DNA of 41,964 bases, taken from Gammaproteobacteria bacterium (GTDB lineage: Bacteria > Pseudomonadota > Gammaproteobacteria > Chromatiales > Chromatiaceae). Location: positions 1-41,964 of the forward strand of contig JAGRGQ010000032.1 of assembly GCA_020445405.1 (NCBI GenBank), read 5' to 3'. Position numbers and translations under genes: made by a program. Positions 26,656 through 34,912 of this stretch are shown here, piece after piece. A model generated the notes under the pieces. It did no database searches and was not told where the DNA came from. It saw only the letters and a program-made list of their open reading frames with translations. Each line of letters begins with the position of its first letter. Position 1 is the first letter of the stretch.

Positions 26656-26695
26656 TTGACATACCCTTGTGGAGGGTGCTAGATAGTGGCTATCT
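26656..26695 (+). promoter_or_regulatory. Promoter with two dyads upstream of the sulfur-globule-like gene
   Basis: TTGACA (26656-26661) matches the -35 consensus fully; TAGATA (26680-26685) would be the -10 after an 18-base spacer. The spacer carries a dyad centred between the boxes, ACCCT-tgtgg-AGGGT (26663-26677), the layout of MerR-family promoters. A second perfect dyad, AGATAG-tgg-CTATCT (26681-26695), covers the -10 and the expected start point. The ATG is about 150 bases downstream. The -35 box and both dyads are directly visible; regulation is inferred. Confidence 0.6.
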
Positions 26696-26847
26696 GACGG
26701 CAGAGAGAGGTTTTTGAAAACCCGGCGATCCCCCGGCCCTGGCCGGGATCGCGAAAGCCGCCGGTTGGGATCAGATGCGAATCATCAGGTAATCCGGAAC
26801 AGGGGATCTCCGTTTACATCGAAAAAACGTCGGGAGGCAATAGAAGT
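26696..26847 (+). promoter_or_regulatory. Structured 5' leader of the sulfur-globule-like gene
   Basis: About 150 bases separate the predicted start point from the ATG. They contain GGTTTT-TG-AAAACC (26709-26722), a strong hairpin GCGATCCC/GGGATCGC with an inner GGCC pair (26725-26752), and a GGGAGG ribosome site eight bases before the ATG. A long stable leader is usual for abundant structural proteins, where it can stabilise the mRNA. I do not recognise a known riboswitch. Confidence 0.5.
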
Positions 26848-27426
26848 ATGAAAAAGAGAGCGGCTGTGGTTTTAACTACCCTTGTGCTGATTGGAGTCGA
26901 TAATCTGGTCCTCCTCGATACGGCCGATGCGGGTAGTCCGTTTAACATGATGAATCCGTCCAGATGGTTCGGTGGAAACCGGAACAACGACGATTATTAC
27001 GATGACGGCTATTATGGCGGTCCGGGATACGGCTATGGTGCCCCGGGATACGGGTACGGCGCCCCGGGATACGGCTATGCCCCACCCGGATACGGATACG
27101 GCGTCCCGGTCCAGCCCGCGCCGGCGGCGCCCGCCGCGCCCAGCGGAGAGGACGCCAGCGCCAAGATCAAAGCGCTGGAAGATCGGATAAAGCAGCTGGA
27201 AGCCTCCCAATCGAGGCCGGTGCCGATGTATGATAGCGGTCGTTATCAGGCCGCTCCTCAAGCCGGAAACGGCTCCCAGTCGAGGCCGGCGCCGATGTAT
27301 GATAGCGGTCGTTACCAGAACGCTCCTCAAGCCGGAAACGCCCCGCAGTCGGCGCCCTACAACGCACCGCCGTCCGGCAGCAACTATATCACTGTGCCTG
27401 GTTCCAGTTTCAGGCCAACCAACTAG
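26848..27426 (+). CDS. Secreted Gly/Tyr-rich repeat protein, sulfur-globule-protein-like
   Basis: A 192-residue exported protein. A signal peptide (about 1-28) is followed by 'FNMMNPSRWFGGNRNND', an acidic-Tyr stretch, heptad units PGYGYGA (residues about 59-85), a Pro/Ala linker, a short coiled coil (about 103-120, 'AKIKALEDRIKQLEAS'), and two 23-residue tandem repeats with core 'MYDSGRYQ-APQAGN'. Gly-Tyr repeats behind a signal peptide are the hallmark of the sulfur globule envelope proteins of Chromatiaceae and related symbionts. The tail with coiled coil is not typical, so the match is suggestive only; a surface or matrix structural protein is the alternative. It has its own strong promoter, leader and terminator, consistent with high expression. 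Confidence 0.6.
   Translation: MKKRAAVVLTTLVLIGVDNLVLLDTADAGSPFNMMNPSRWFGGNRNNDDYYDDGYYGGPGYGYGAPGYGYGAPGYGYAPPGYGYGVPVQPAPAAPAAPSGEDASAKIKALEDRIKQLEASQSRPVPMYDSGRYQAAPQAGNGSQSRPAPMYDSGRYQNAPQAGNAPQSAPYNAPPSGSNYITVPGSSFRPTN
27205..27342 (+). repeat. Two tandem 69-base repeats in the coding region
   Basis: Units 27205-27273 and 27274-27342 encode SQSRP-V/A-PMYDSGRYQ followed by A/N-APQAGN-G/A. They differ at only a few bases, implying a recent duplication. A second tandem tract, 21-base units for PGYGYGA, lies at about 27022-27105. Confidence 0.85.
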
Positions 27427-27441
27427 ACAAATAACCTCCCG

Positions 27442-27474
27442 AAAAACCCGCATCGGTCGATGCGGGTTTTTTTT
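27442..27474 (+). terminator. Rho-independent terminator of the sulfur-globule-like gene
   Basis: A perfect stem, AAAAACCCGCATC pairing with GATGCGGGTTTTT around the loop GGTC, runs into eight T residues (27467-27474). It starts 16 bases after the stop codon at 27426. This is the clearest intrinsic terminator in the window; the A-tract on the left arm makes it potentially active in both directions. Confidence 0.92.
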
Positions 27475-27518
27475 GCCCGCTTGCACTGGATATAGCGATT
27501 CCGGGGGAAACAGCGCGG

Positions 27519-27840
27519 GTGAACACGCCACCGGCCAGACACGGACGCCGGTGGCTTCGGGTTACGGCTGAAAGCCGAATCGATCAGCCCTTTAACCCCC
27601 TTCCCCTCGGGGGGAGGGCTGGGGGGAGGGTGTCGAATGACAAGCTGATCTTCCTGATATATCCCCCTCTTCCCGGCCTTCTTCCTCAGGGGGGTGTCGC
27701 AAAAGTTCTGTCTCTTCCCCCTTCGAGGGAGAAGGTATCCCCCTTTCTGCATCAGCGTAAATTATTCTGTATATCTCCCCCTGCATCCTTCCATCATCTA
27801 AAGGCGATGGGTTTAAGAATCCCCTGTCGGGCCCTCTAAA
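27519..27840 (+). repeat. Dispersed intergenic repeat, copy B (long form)
   Basis: Left and right ends match 13886-14040 (GTGAACAC; GGTGGCTTCGGGTTACGG; CTGCATCCTT; CTCTAAA). Between them lies a roughly 170-base extra middle (about 27595-27770), rich in CCCCT and GGGGA tracts, that includes an inverted CCCTTCCCCTCGGGGGGAGGG element. Copy B lies downstream of the terminator and upstream of cheV. No gene is seen in it. The strand is arbitrary. Confidence 0.65.
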
Positions 27841-27911
27841 GATCAGGCTCCAAATGCCGAAAATCCACTGTATGAATTCCATTCCACTCTCCCGGTACCG
27901 CAGGAGCCGCC

Positions 27912-28871
27912 ATGACCAGCTTCATTCAGTCTGTTGACGCACGCACGCAATTAGCCGGTACCAACAGGCTGGAGGTACTGCTGTTCAGTCTGGGAAACGA
28001 CCTCGAGACCGGCAGGGAGGAAGTGTTCGGAATCAATGTATTCAAGGTACGGGAGGTGATGCACGTGCCGGTAATCACCCATGCGCCCGACATGCCGGAT
28101 GCGGTCGAGGGCATGGTCAGTCTGCGCGGCACCATGGTGCCAGTGATCAATCTGCAGAAATTCTGCGGTGTGCGCACCGACAGCAAGCCGAAAATTCTGA
28201 TGATCACGGAGTACAACAAACACGTTCAGGGCTTTCTGGTCGATTCGGTCGATATGATCGAACGGCTCAACTGGGATGAGGTAAAAGCCCCGCCGCAGAT
28301 GTTGACCAGCCGGCTGGGCGGACTGGTTACCGCCGTTGCCGAACTGAACAACGGCACGCTGGTCATGATCATGGACGTTGAAAAAGTGCTGGCGGAGACC
28401 GCCGGTTTCTATGACAGCGAAACGGTGTACGAGGGCATCGAGCCGCATGCGAACAGCGATATCACGGTGCTTTTTGCCGATGACTCCAGTGTTGCCCGCA
28501 GCCAGATCAAGAAAACCCTGGAAAAAATGGGCGTCAGATACATCAGTACGATCAACGGCATGGAGGCCTGGAAGCTGTTGACCAGCCTGGCGGATCAGGC
28601 GGAAAGCAGCGGCGGCAGTGTCCGGGACAAGGTTCAGCTGATACTGACCGACGTGGAGATGCCGGAGATGGATGGCTACGTTCTGACACGCCGCATCAAA
28701 CAGGATCCGCGCTTCGGCAAAATCCCGGTAATCATGCACTCCTCGCTGACCGCGGATGCCAACCAGAACCTGGGCAAGGGTGTGGGCGCGGACGCCTACG
28801 TTCCCAAATTTCAGCCCCACGAACTCTCGATCACGCTCTCCGCGCTGCTGGACAAGCTTGAAAAAAAGTGA
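27912..28871 (+). CDS. cheV: Chemotaxis coupling protein CheV
   Basis: A 319-residue hybrid of a CheW-like domain (about 15-165, 'VFGINVFKVREVMHVPVITH', 'GMVSLRGTMVPVINLQKF') and a receiver domain (about 180-315). The phospho-acceptor Asp lies in 'LILTDVEMPEMDGYVLTRRI', the acidic pair in 'FADDSS', and the conserved Lys in 'AYVPKFQPHEL'. It would couple chemoreceptors to CheA and adapt the array by phosphorylation. No other chemotaxis gene lies in the window, so it is an orphan as is common for CheV. Confidence 0.94.
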   Translation: MTSFIQSVDARTQLAGTNRLEVLLFSLGNDLETGREEVFGINVFKVREVMHVPVITHAPDMPDAVEGMVSLRGTMVPVINLQKFCGVRTDSKPKILMITEYNKHVQGFLVDSVDMIERLNWDEVKAPPQMLTSRLGGLVTAVAELNNGTLVMIMDVEKVLAETAGFYDSETVYEGIEPHANSDITVLFADDSSVARSQIKKTLEKMGVRYISTINGMEAWKLLTSLADQAESSGGSVRDKVQLILTDVEMPEMDGYVLTRRIKQDPRFGKIPVIMHSSLTADANQNLGKGVGADAYVPKFQPHELSITLSALLDKLEKK

Positions 28872-28899
28872 CGGTATAGCGGCAACAACGCGCTTGAAT

Positions 28900-29928
28900 T
28901 CAGTTTGTCGGCTTCAGCCAGGCGGCCATCGGCCGGGAAGAGCGCCAGAATCTGTAGCCGCAGCGCCTGTTGAAACGGAAGATGCGTCCATCGCAGGGGT
29001 ATAGCAACAGCTCATCCCGTCCGGTGCGCAGCAGGTCGCTCAACCGCTGTTCCATCCAGGCGGCGAAATCCCCGATCTTTTCAGCCCAGTCGAAGGTGTC
29101 CGCACGCCATACCGGACGCTGCAGGTGCGGATAGAGCGCCAGGCTGACGCCCGATTCCCGCAGCAGCTTACCCCGGCACGACTGCAACCCGCTCAACGGG
29201 GTCGCGGAGAGTCTGGCCAGCCCGGCGCTCAACGCGTCGTCTGCGAATATGCACCGGTAGCGCGACGTTATCCGCTCAGGCAGGTGCCCGAAGCCGGAGA
29301 ACCAGAGTCCGCCTATCGGCATTTTGCCCGCCGCCTCGCGCAGCTGATTGACTTCAGACCCGAAAAACAGCATCTGCACCTCGTTGAGCAGCCTGTGCCA
29401 GCGCAGACGATCCCTGCCCCGGGGCAGAAACAGGTCCATGTTGCGCCCGAATACATCGCCCAGGGTGTGGCTGCTGATCGCCGAGGGTGCGGCGGGTGAC
29501 AGATACCAGCAGAACGGGTCGTCGGTTTCGACAATCCACCCCTCCGGTTCGAAGTGGCTGACAAACAGCGCCTGCAGCGACTTCAACTCAGCGGCGCTTA
29601 CCTCAAAATCCCGGGTATCGAACAGCAGCAGTCTGGTCTGATCCGGGCGCAGACAGACCGGCTCCGCCTGCAGCCAGAATCGCTCGTCGCCCATGCCTGT
29701 GGCCGCTCTGCGCAGCGCGGCTATCGGATAGTCGCCGTTCTCCCCCGGTTCAATGCCAAACAGATGGCACAGCGTCGACTCCGGGTCATACCCGGGCACG
29801 GTCTCCTGATGGGACCGGCTCAGGAAGCGTTCCAGCATCGGTTGCGAGAGCGGCGGTGAGAGCCGATCGACGCCCGGCATCGACGCCGTCAGGCCGGGCG
29901 CCAGAACGTGAAGCGAAGCCGCTGCCAT
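28900..29928 (-). CDS. RpfE/phosphoglycerate-mutase-like protein of unknown function
   Basis: A 342-residue protein resembling the COG4255-type family that databases call 'RpfE' or 'phosphoglycerate mutase'. The characteristic part is 'ERFWLQAEPVCLRPDQTRLL', together with 'LNEVQMLFFGSEVNQLRE' and 'GGLWFSGFGHLPE'. It is too short, and lacks the metal motifs, to be an independent phosphoglycerate mutase. No signal peptide or membrane segment is visible. It starts 45 bases after the homoserine dehydrogenase stop on the same strand, so it is probably the last gene of an alaC-hom operon. Function is unknown. Confidence 0.65.
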   Translation of the reverse strand: MAAASLHVLAPGLTASMPGVDRLSPPLSQPMLERFLSRSHQETVPGYDPESTLCHLFGIEPGENGDYPIAALRRAATGMGDERFWLQAEPVCLRPDQTRLLLFDTRDFEVSAAELKSLQALFVSHFEPEGWIVETDDPFCWYLSPAAPSAISSHTLGDVFGRNMDLFLPRGRDRLRWHRLLNEVQMLFFGSEVNQLREAAGKMPIGGLWFSGFGHLPERITSRYRCIFADDALSAGLARLSATPLSGLQSCRGKLLRESGVSLALYPHLQRPVWRADTFDWAEKIGDFAAWMEQRLSDLLRTGRDELLLYPCDGRIFRFNRRCGYRFWRSSRPMAAWLKPTN

Positions 29929-29973
29929 ATTGGAACCTGTCTCGTCATCGCGCGCGGCCGCAGAGGGGGAGCG

Positions 29974-31287
29974 CTATCCCGCGAGATGCTCGACGCGTAT
30001 ATAGACCACTTTGCCGGCGACTGAATCCAGCTTCTCGATCTGCGCGATCGCCCGCATCATATCGCCCTCGATCACACGCCGCGTCAGCAGGATCAACGAT
30101 ATCTCCACTCCGCCCATGGCCGGCTCTTTCTGCTGGATCGCTTCAATGCTGATGCCCGCGTCACCGAGTATACCCGCGATCCGTGCCATGACGCCGGGTT
30201 CGTCGACGACCGTGAGCCGCAGATAGAACGCGGTCTCCACTTTATCCATAGACAGGATGGTAAGATCCGACAACTCCCCGGGATGGAATGCCAGATGCGG
30301 TACCCGGTTTTCCGGATCGGTTGTCAACGCCCGGACCACATCCACCAGATCGGCCACCACCGCCGATGCGGTCGGTTCAGCGCCTGCCCCTGCGCCGTAA
30401 AAGAGTGTCGGACCCACCGCATCGCCTTTCACCAGCACCGCATTCATCACGCCGTTCACATTGGCCAGCAGGCGGCGCTCGGGCACCAGCGTGGGATGTA
30501 CCCGCATCTCCACGCCGTTCTCCGTCTTGCGGGCAATGCCGAGATGCTTTATCCGGTAGCCCAGCGATTCCGCGTACTTGACGTCCTGCGGCTCGATGCG
30601 GGTAATGCCCTCGGTATAGGTCTTGTCGAACTGCAGCGGAATGCCGAATGCGATCGATGCGAGAATGGTCAGTTTGTGTGCTGCGTCTATCCCTTCGACG
30701 TCAAAGGTCGGGTCCGCCTCGGCATAACCCAGCGCCTGTGCTTCGGCCAGCACGTCGGCAAACTCGCGGCCCTTGTCGCGCATCTCAGACAGGATAAAAT
30801 TCCCGGTGCCGTTGATGATGCCCGCCACCCATTGAATGCGGTTGGCCGCGAGACCCTCGCGCATCGCCTTGATAATCGGAATACCGCCGGCAACAGCCGC
30901 CTCGAACGCAACGGTTACCCCTTTCGCCTGGGCCGCCGCGAAAATCTCGTTGCCGTGCAGCGCGATCAGCGCCTTGTTCGCGGTCACGACGTGCTTGCCG
31001 TTCTCTATGGCCCGCAGCACCAGTTCTCTGGCTGGGGAATACCCGCCAATCAGTTCGACGATAATCTCCAGTTCCGGATTGTCCACCACCGCGAAGGCGT
31101 CGTCGCAGACGTCGATACGCCCTATTTCAGGAATTGCGGCGGCATTGTACTGCCTGGCGGCCGCGTGGGTGATCTGAATTCCCCGCCCCGCCCGCCGCGC
31201 GATCTCCTCGGCATTTCTCGTCAGCACGTTGACGGTGCCGCCACCGACCGTGCCCAGTCCCAGAAGGCCTACTTTGACTGGCTCCAA
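29974..31287 (-). CDS. hom: Homoserine dehydrogenase
   Basis: A 437-residue NAD(P)-dependent enzyme that reduces aspartate semialdehyde to homoserine for threonine, methionine and isoleucine. The nucleotide loop is 'VGLLGLGTVGGGT'; core motifs 'VVTANKALIALHG', 'INGTGNFILSEM' and 'GYAEADPTFDVEGIDAAHKL' (catalytic Lys) follow, and an ACT domain (about residues 350-425) allows feedback inhibition. There is no aspartokinase fusion. I chose TTG 31287, seven bases after GGGAG, because the protein then starts at 'EPVKVGLLGLG' as in relatives. A GTG at 31323 would add 12 residues. It lies 45 bases after alaC. Confidence 0.93.
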   Translation of the reverse strand: MEPVKVGLLGLGTVGGGTVNVLTRNAEEIARRAGRGIQITHAAARQYNAAAIPEIGRIDVCDDAFAVVDNPELEIIVELIGGYSPARELVLRAIENGKHVVTANKALIALHGNEIFAAAQAKGVTVAFEAAVAGGIPIIKAMREGLAANRIQWVAGIINGTGNFILSEMRDKGREFADVLAEAQALGYAEADPTFDVEGIDAAHKLTILASIAFGIPLQFDKTYTEGITRIEPQDVKYAESLGYRIKHLGIARKTENGVEMRVHPTLVPERRLLANVNGVMNAVLVKGDAVGPTLFYGAGAGAEPTASAVVADLVDVVRALTTDPENRVPHLAFHPGELSDLTILSMDKVETAFYLRLTVVDEPGVMARIAGILGDAGISIEAIQQKEPAMGGVEISLILLTRRVIEGDMMRAIAQIEKLDSVAGKVVYIRVEHLAG

Positions 31288-31332
31288 ACCTGCTCTCCCA
31301 AATATCGATAAAGTTACACCCACCGCACCCGG

Positions 31333-32538
31333 TCAGGATCCCGCTTTGCCATCCAGGCGCATCATATCGCGTATCCCGCGAATCGCCTGCCGGGTCCGGT
31401 GTTCATTCTCTATCAAACCAAACCGAATGTGGTCGTCGCCATACTCGCCGAAACCGATCCCCGGGGAGGCCGCCACCTTGGCCGCTCCAAGCAGCTTTTT
31501 GGAGAACTCCAGCGAGCCCATCTCGCGGTACTGTTCGGGTATCCGCGCCCACACGAACATCGTGGCTTTGGGTTTTTCCACCTGCCACCCGGCAGCGGAC
31601 AACCCGTCGCAAAGTACATCCCGGCGGCGCTGATACATCGCGCGAATCTCGCCGATGCACTCCTGGGGACCGTCGAGCGCGGTTATCGCCGCAATCTGAA
31701 TCGGCGTGAACATGCCGTAATCCAGATAGGATTTCATTCTTGCCAAAGCCGCAACCAGGGTTTTGTTACCGCACATGAAACCAACCCGCCAGCCCGGCAT
31801 ATTGTAGCTCTTGGAGAGCGAAAAGAACTCAACCGCCACCTGATCCGCGCCGGGCACCTGCAGAATTGAGGGTGCCACGTAGCCATCAAATACGATATCC
31901 GCATACGCCAGATCCTGAATGACCCAGATGTTGTATTCGCGCGCGATCTCCACCACTTTCCTGAAAAAATCCAGCTCGACACACTGTGTGGTCGGATTCG
32001 CGGGAAAATTCAGAACCAGCATCTTCGGTCGCGGCCAGGAGTCGTGAATCGCCGCTTCCAGTTTGGCGAAAAAATCCACCCCGGGAACCATCGGCACATG
32101 CCGGATATCGGCGCCCGCGATAACGAAGCCGTACGGATGGATCGGATAGGAGGGGTTGGGAACCAGCACCGAGTCCCCCGGTCCCACGCAGGCCAGCGCG
32201 AGATGCGCCAGCCCCTCTTTGGAGCCGATGGTGACGATCGCCTGCGACTCGGGATCGAGATCCACGTCATAGCGCCGTTTGTACCAGTTGCAGATAGCCA
32301 GCCGCAGTCGTGGAATACCACGCGACATCGAGTAGCGATGCGTATCCTTGCGCCGGGCCGCCTCCACCAGCTTGTCGACGATGTGGGTGGGGGTCGCCTG
32401 GTCCGGGTTGCCCATGCCGAAATCGATGATATCCTCTCCGCGCGCTCGCGCCGCCGCCTTCAAATCGTTTACGATGTTGAAAACATAGGGCGGCAAACGC
32501 TTGATTCTGCGGAACTCTTCCATTTCGGACGTGGACAC
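31333..32538 (-). CDS. alaC: Alanine aminotransferase AlaC-type
   Basis: A 401-residue class I PLP aminotransferase. It starts '[20 protein letters not shown]', then '[15 protein letters not shown]', with the PLP lysine in '[17 protein letters not shown]' and a late '[15 protein letters not shown]'. This wording is that of E. coli AlaC (YfdZ), which makes alanine from pyruvate and glutamate. In many proteobacteria the gene directly precedes homoserine dehydrogenase, as it does here. Its 5' end faces a divergent 270-base gap. Confidence 0.9.
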   Translation of the reverse strand: MSTSEMEEFRRIKRLPPYVFNIVNDLKAAARARGEDIIDFGMGNPDQATPTHIVDKLVEAARRKDTHRYSMSRGIPRLRLAICNWYKRRYDVDLDPESQAIVTIGSKEGLAHLALACVGPGDSVLVPNPSYPIHPYGFVIAGADIRHVPMVPGVDFFAKLEAAIHDSWPRPKMLVLNFPANPTTQCVELDFFRKVVEIAREYNIWVIQDLAYADIVFDGYVAPSILQVPGADQVAVEFFSLSKSYNMPGWRVGFMCGNKTLVAALARMKSYLDYGMFTPIQIAAITALDGPQECIGEIRAMYQRRRDVLCDGLSAAGWQVEKPKATMFVWARIPEQYREMGSLEFSKKLLGAAKVAASPGIGFGEYGDDHIRFGLIENEHRTRQAIRGIRDMMRLDGKAGS

Positions 32539-32807
32539 GGGAACCTCTCTGGATATTGCGGAAAAAGTGATTAAATTAACCGACCGCAGCGCGGAATGTC
32601 AAAACAATTAGCGTCGTTTGATCAGTATTCCGACCCGACGTTCCGGCAGAGCGCGCATGCCGGCGGGCCGTCGATTCGCCGGCATCCCGGTTTACGGGGC
32701 GGCGGCCGGTTCAGCGGCGAAACGGCCGGTGGGTGAACCAGCCGCCGCCGGGCGTGGTATCCGCCCGGTGTTTTGCCCATTGCTGCGACAACTGCTATCT
32801 TGCACCG

Positions 32808-33176
32808 ATGAAATTCTCGCTGGCCGATCCGGGTGACGGATACACCATTCACGCCTACAGCAGCACCGAACTGGTGGTGGGGGAACTGCGCTTCAACAGC
32901 AGTATCGTCATTCTGCCCGACCGGATCATTTCAGATTGGCCCATCCGTACCACGGAACAGCTTCAGCCAGCCGATTTCGCGGCGCTGCTGGAATTGAAGC
33001 CGGACATCGTGCTGTTGGGAACCGGAGAACGCCAGCAGTTCCCGCCGCCCGGCCTGTACAGCTGCCTGACCGGCGCGGGTATCGGCCTGGAGGTCATGAC
33101 AACGCCGGCGGCGTGCCGCACCTACAACATCCTGGTTTCGGAAGCCCGCAGAGTGGCGGCAGCGCTAATCCTGTAA
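32808..33176 (+). CDS. Mth938-like (DUF498) protein
   Basis: A 122-residue soluble protein of the Mth938/NDUFAF3-like fold. Marks are 'FNSSIVILPDRIISDWPI', 'PDIVLLGTGERQQFPPP' and 'GIGLEVMTTPAACRTYNIL'. Bacterial members have no settled role; a eukaryotic relative helps assemble respiratory complex I. I chose ATG 32808 because the family starts there; the frame is open for 25 codons upstream with no family character. The last 12 bases overlap the convergent gene at 33165. Confidence 0.85.
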   Translation: MKFSLADPGDGYTIHAYSSTELVVGELRFNSSIVILPDRIISDWPIRTTEQLQPADFAALLELKPDIVLLGTGERQQFPPPGLYSCLTGAGIGLEVMTTPAACRTYNILVSEARRVAAALIL

Positions 33177-33692
33177 CGCCTCCTCCTCGACAACAGGCAC
33201 GCCGGGGTTGGGATATCTGCCGGCGATGCGATCCGGCAGCTTGTGCAGGGCTGCCTGGTGCAGCGCGTCGGACTCCATCAGAATCAGCACCAGTACCGTC
33301 ACCATGATCGGCAGGATGCCGAGGCCGCCGATCAGCGCGTATACCGCCTCTTTCATCAGGCCGAACCGGGAATAGGCGACCCAGCCCAGCGCGGATACTG
33401 TGACGGCAAGCATCAGCATGATAATAAAGATCCGGCTTCGGCCGGCGCATATCTGCCAGTGGCACATCACGAACCAGCTGTCCCGCTGCCGCGACAGGCG
33501 GGCCCGCCACAGCGTGTAGACAAGCAGTGCGACGGAAAACAGCGGCACCAGCGCCAGCGGCTGCCAGTAAGTCTTGGCCATGCCCAGCGCGGCAATGAAC
33601 CAGAGGATGTGGTTTCCAATCAGATTGGTTAGAAAAATCTCATGCGGGATCTTGGCGCGATGGCTCTCCGCATCGCTAATCTGAAATTTCAT
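33165..33692 (-). CDS. Hypothetical inner membrane protein
   Basis: A 175-residue protein with four hydrophobic segments (about 22-42, 45-63, 87-108, 116-140) between a polar N terminus (MKFQISDAESHRAKIPHEIF) and a Pro-rich C terminus. I do not recognise the family. The second loop has 'RQRDSWFVMCHWQICAGRSR' with two cysteines and a His. It converges with the DUF498 gene with a 12-base overlap. Confidence 0.6.
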   Translation of the reverse strand: MKFQISDAESHRAKIPHEIFLTNLIGNHILWFIAALGMAKTYWQPLALVPLFSVALLVYTLWRARLSRQRDSWFVMCHWQICAGRSRIFIIMLMLAVTVSALGWVAYSRFGLMKEAVYALIGGLGILPIMVTVLVLILMESDALHQAALHKLPDRIAGRYPNPGVPVVEEEALQD

Positions 33693-33951
33693 CGTGATGT
33701 GGACCGGAACTTCGAAATACCAAAATCAGTTAGTCTCCGTCCGGAAACCGTATTTTCGTCGTCCCGGTGGAAGACGGGGTTAAGCAACCCATGCATGCGG
33801 CCGGACACCAGTCGGGTATACGAAGCCTACCAGAAACAGGGATGAGATGCTGGAACGGCAAGTTCCGCCGCTGCTCACGGACCATCGTATCCGGCCCTCG
33901 GGCGACGCTTCGCACGTCTGCGCGAGACTGCGGTCCCGCCGGCTTCAACGA

Positions 33952-34149
33952 TCAATCGGCATCCTTCGACGCCGCGCTCTTCTTCTCCTGATTTTTTGCG
34001 TAGAGGTAGACAATCAGATTTTTCGACCCGAACATCGTCGCCACGAACAGCGTGCCGATCAGGAAACCGACCCATGGATAATCCTTCAGAATTGTGATGA
34101 ACCAGAGTGTGTTACCCATTGCGCCTGCACCTTTCCCGGCTATCTCCAT
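33952..34149 (-). CDS. Small single-span membrane protein
   Basis: A 65-residue protein with one long hydrophobic segment ('WVGFLIGTLFVATMFGSKNL') and a charged C-terminal tail (KNQEKKSAASKDAD). Start choice is open: ATG 34149 has GGAGGT about 12 bases upstream, while ATG 34119 would give MGNTLWFITILKDYPW with only a weak AAGG. It diverges from the 34222 gene. No family is recognised. The 259-base gap on its 3' side shows no gene. Confidence 0.5.
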   Translation of the reverse strand: MEIAGKGAGAMGNTLWFITILKDYPWVGFLIGTLFVATMFGSKNLIVYLYAKNQEKKSAASKDAD

Positions 34150-34221
34150 ATCGGCTAAAATACCTCCCGCTTTCGATCCGGGCTATGATAATTATCAACA
34201 AGCACAGAGAGTTATACCGCT

Positions 34222-34878
34222 ATGGACCGTAAAATCATTCTCGGCGTCATCGCGCTGACACTGGTGACGCTGGCGCTCGCGATACTGTTGCCGGGCGGAC
34301 GCTCCACCGGGCCGAATCCAAAGCTCCCCTGGAATATCACGCTGGATGAGGCGGGATTGCCGACGGTATTCGGCCTTACGCTGGGTAAAAGCACATTGGG
34401 CGAGGCGCGGCGGAATTTTCAGGAACAGGGGGTCACCAATCTATTCGTCTCGCCGCAGCGGAAGTTCGCTGTCGAGACCTATTTTCAAAGCCTTTATCTG
34501 AGCGGCATCAAGGCGGACATGGTAGTGGCCCTCGATTTGCAGCAGGCGCAGCTGGCTGCGTACTACAACCGCGGCCTGCGCATCAGCCAGCTGGAGAGCG
34601 GCGCCAAAAAGGTGCAGCTCACCGAACAGGATCTGGAGACGCTCGAACAGGGCGTCATCGGAAGCATCACCTATATACCTTCAGCCGACCTGACGGAGGA
34701 GCTCATTCGCGACCGCTTTGGAGAACCCCGGAAAAAGATCGCTGAGAAATCAGGCATCGCGCACTGGATCTACCCGGAAAAGGGATTGGATATCGCGCTG
34801 AATCCGGACGGCAGGGAGATCTTTCAATATGTTCTGCCGTCGCGCTTTGACGCGTTGATCGCGCCGCTCGCCGACTGA
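34222..34878 (+). CDS. Hypothetical membrane-anchored protein
   Basis: A 218-residue protein with one N-terminal membrane anchor (about 5-24, 'ILGVIALTLVTLALAILLPG') and a periplasmic domain. 'VFGLTLGKSTLGEARRNFQE' at about 49-68 looks like the start of an alpha/beta domain seen in many small envelope proteins of sulfur-oxidising gammaproteobacteria, but I cannot name it. The 35-base gap to the convergent gene at 34913 has no clear terminator. Confidence 0.65.
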   Translation: MDRKIILGVIALTLVTLALAILLPGGRSTGPNPKLPWNITLDEAGLPTVFGLTLGKSTLGEARRNFQEQGVTNLFVSPQRKFAVETYFQSLYLSGIKADMVVALDLQQAQLAAYYNRGLRISQLESGAKKVQLTEQDLETLEQGVIGSITYIPSADLTEELIRDRFGEPRKKIAEKSGIAHWIYPEKGLDIALNPDGREIFQYVLPSRFDALIAPLAD

Positions 34879-34912
34879 CCCCCGAAGCTGCGCTGCTCCC
34901 GGTCCGCGCCCG

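Noticed and set aside
26696-26847. Cyclic di-GMP (GEMM-I) riboswitch in the leader
   Set aside because: CGCGAAAGCCGCCGG resembles the 3' half of the consensus core, but the conserved 5' segment with GGGCAAA is absent and the hairpin geometry differs.
27595-27640. Intrinsic terminator from the CCCTTCCCCTCGGGGGGAGGG hairpin
   Set aside because: The dyad is clear but no T-tract follows and it lies within the repeat element; a real terminator is already present at 27442-27474.
33693-33951. Overlapping short frames of 67-103 codons
   Set aside because: They occupy several frames on both strands with no ribosome site or family character; this looks like a simple intergenic gap.
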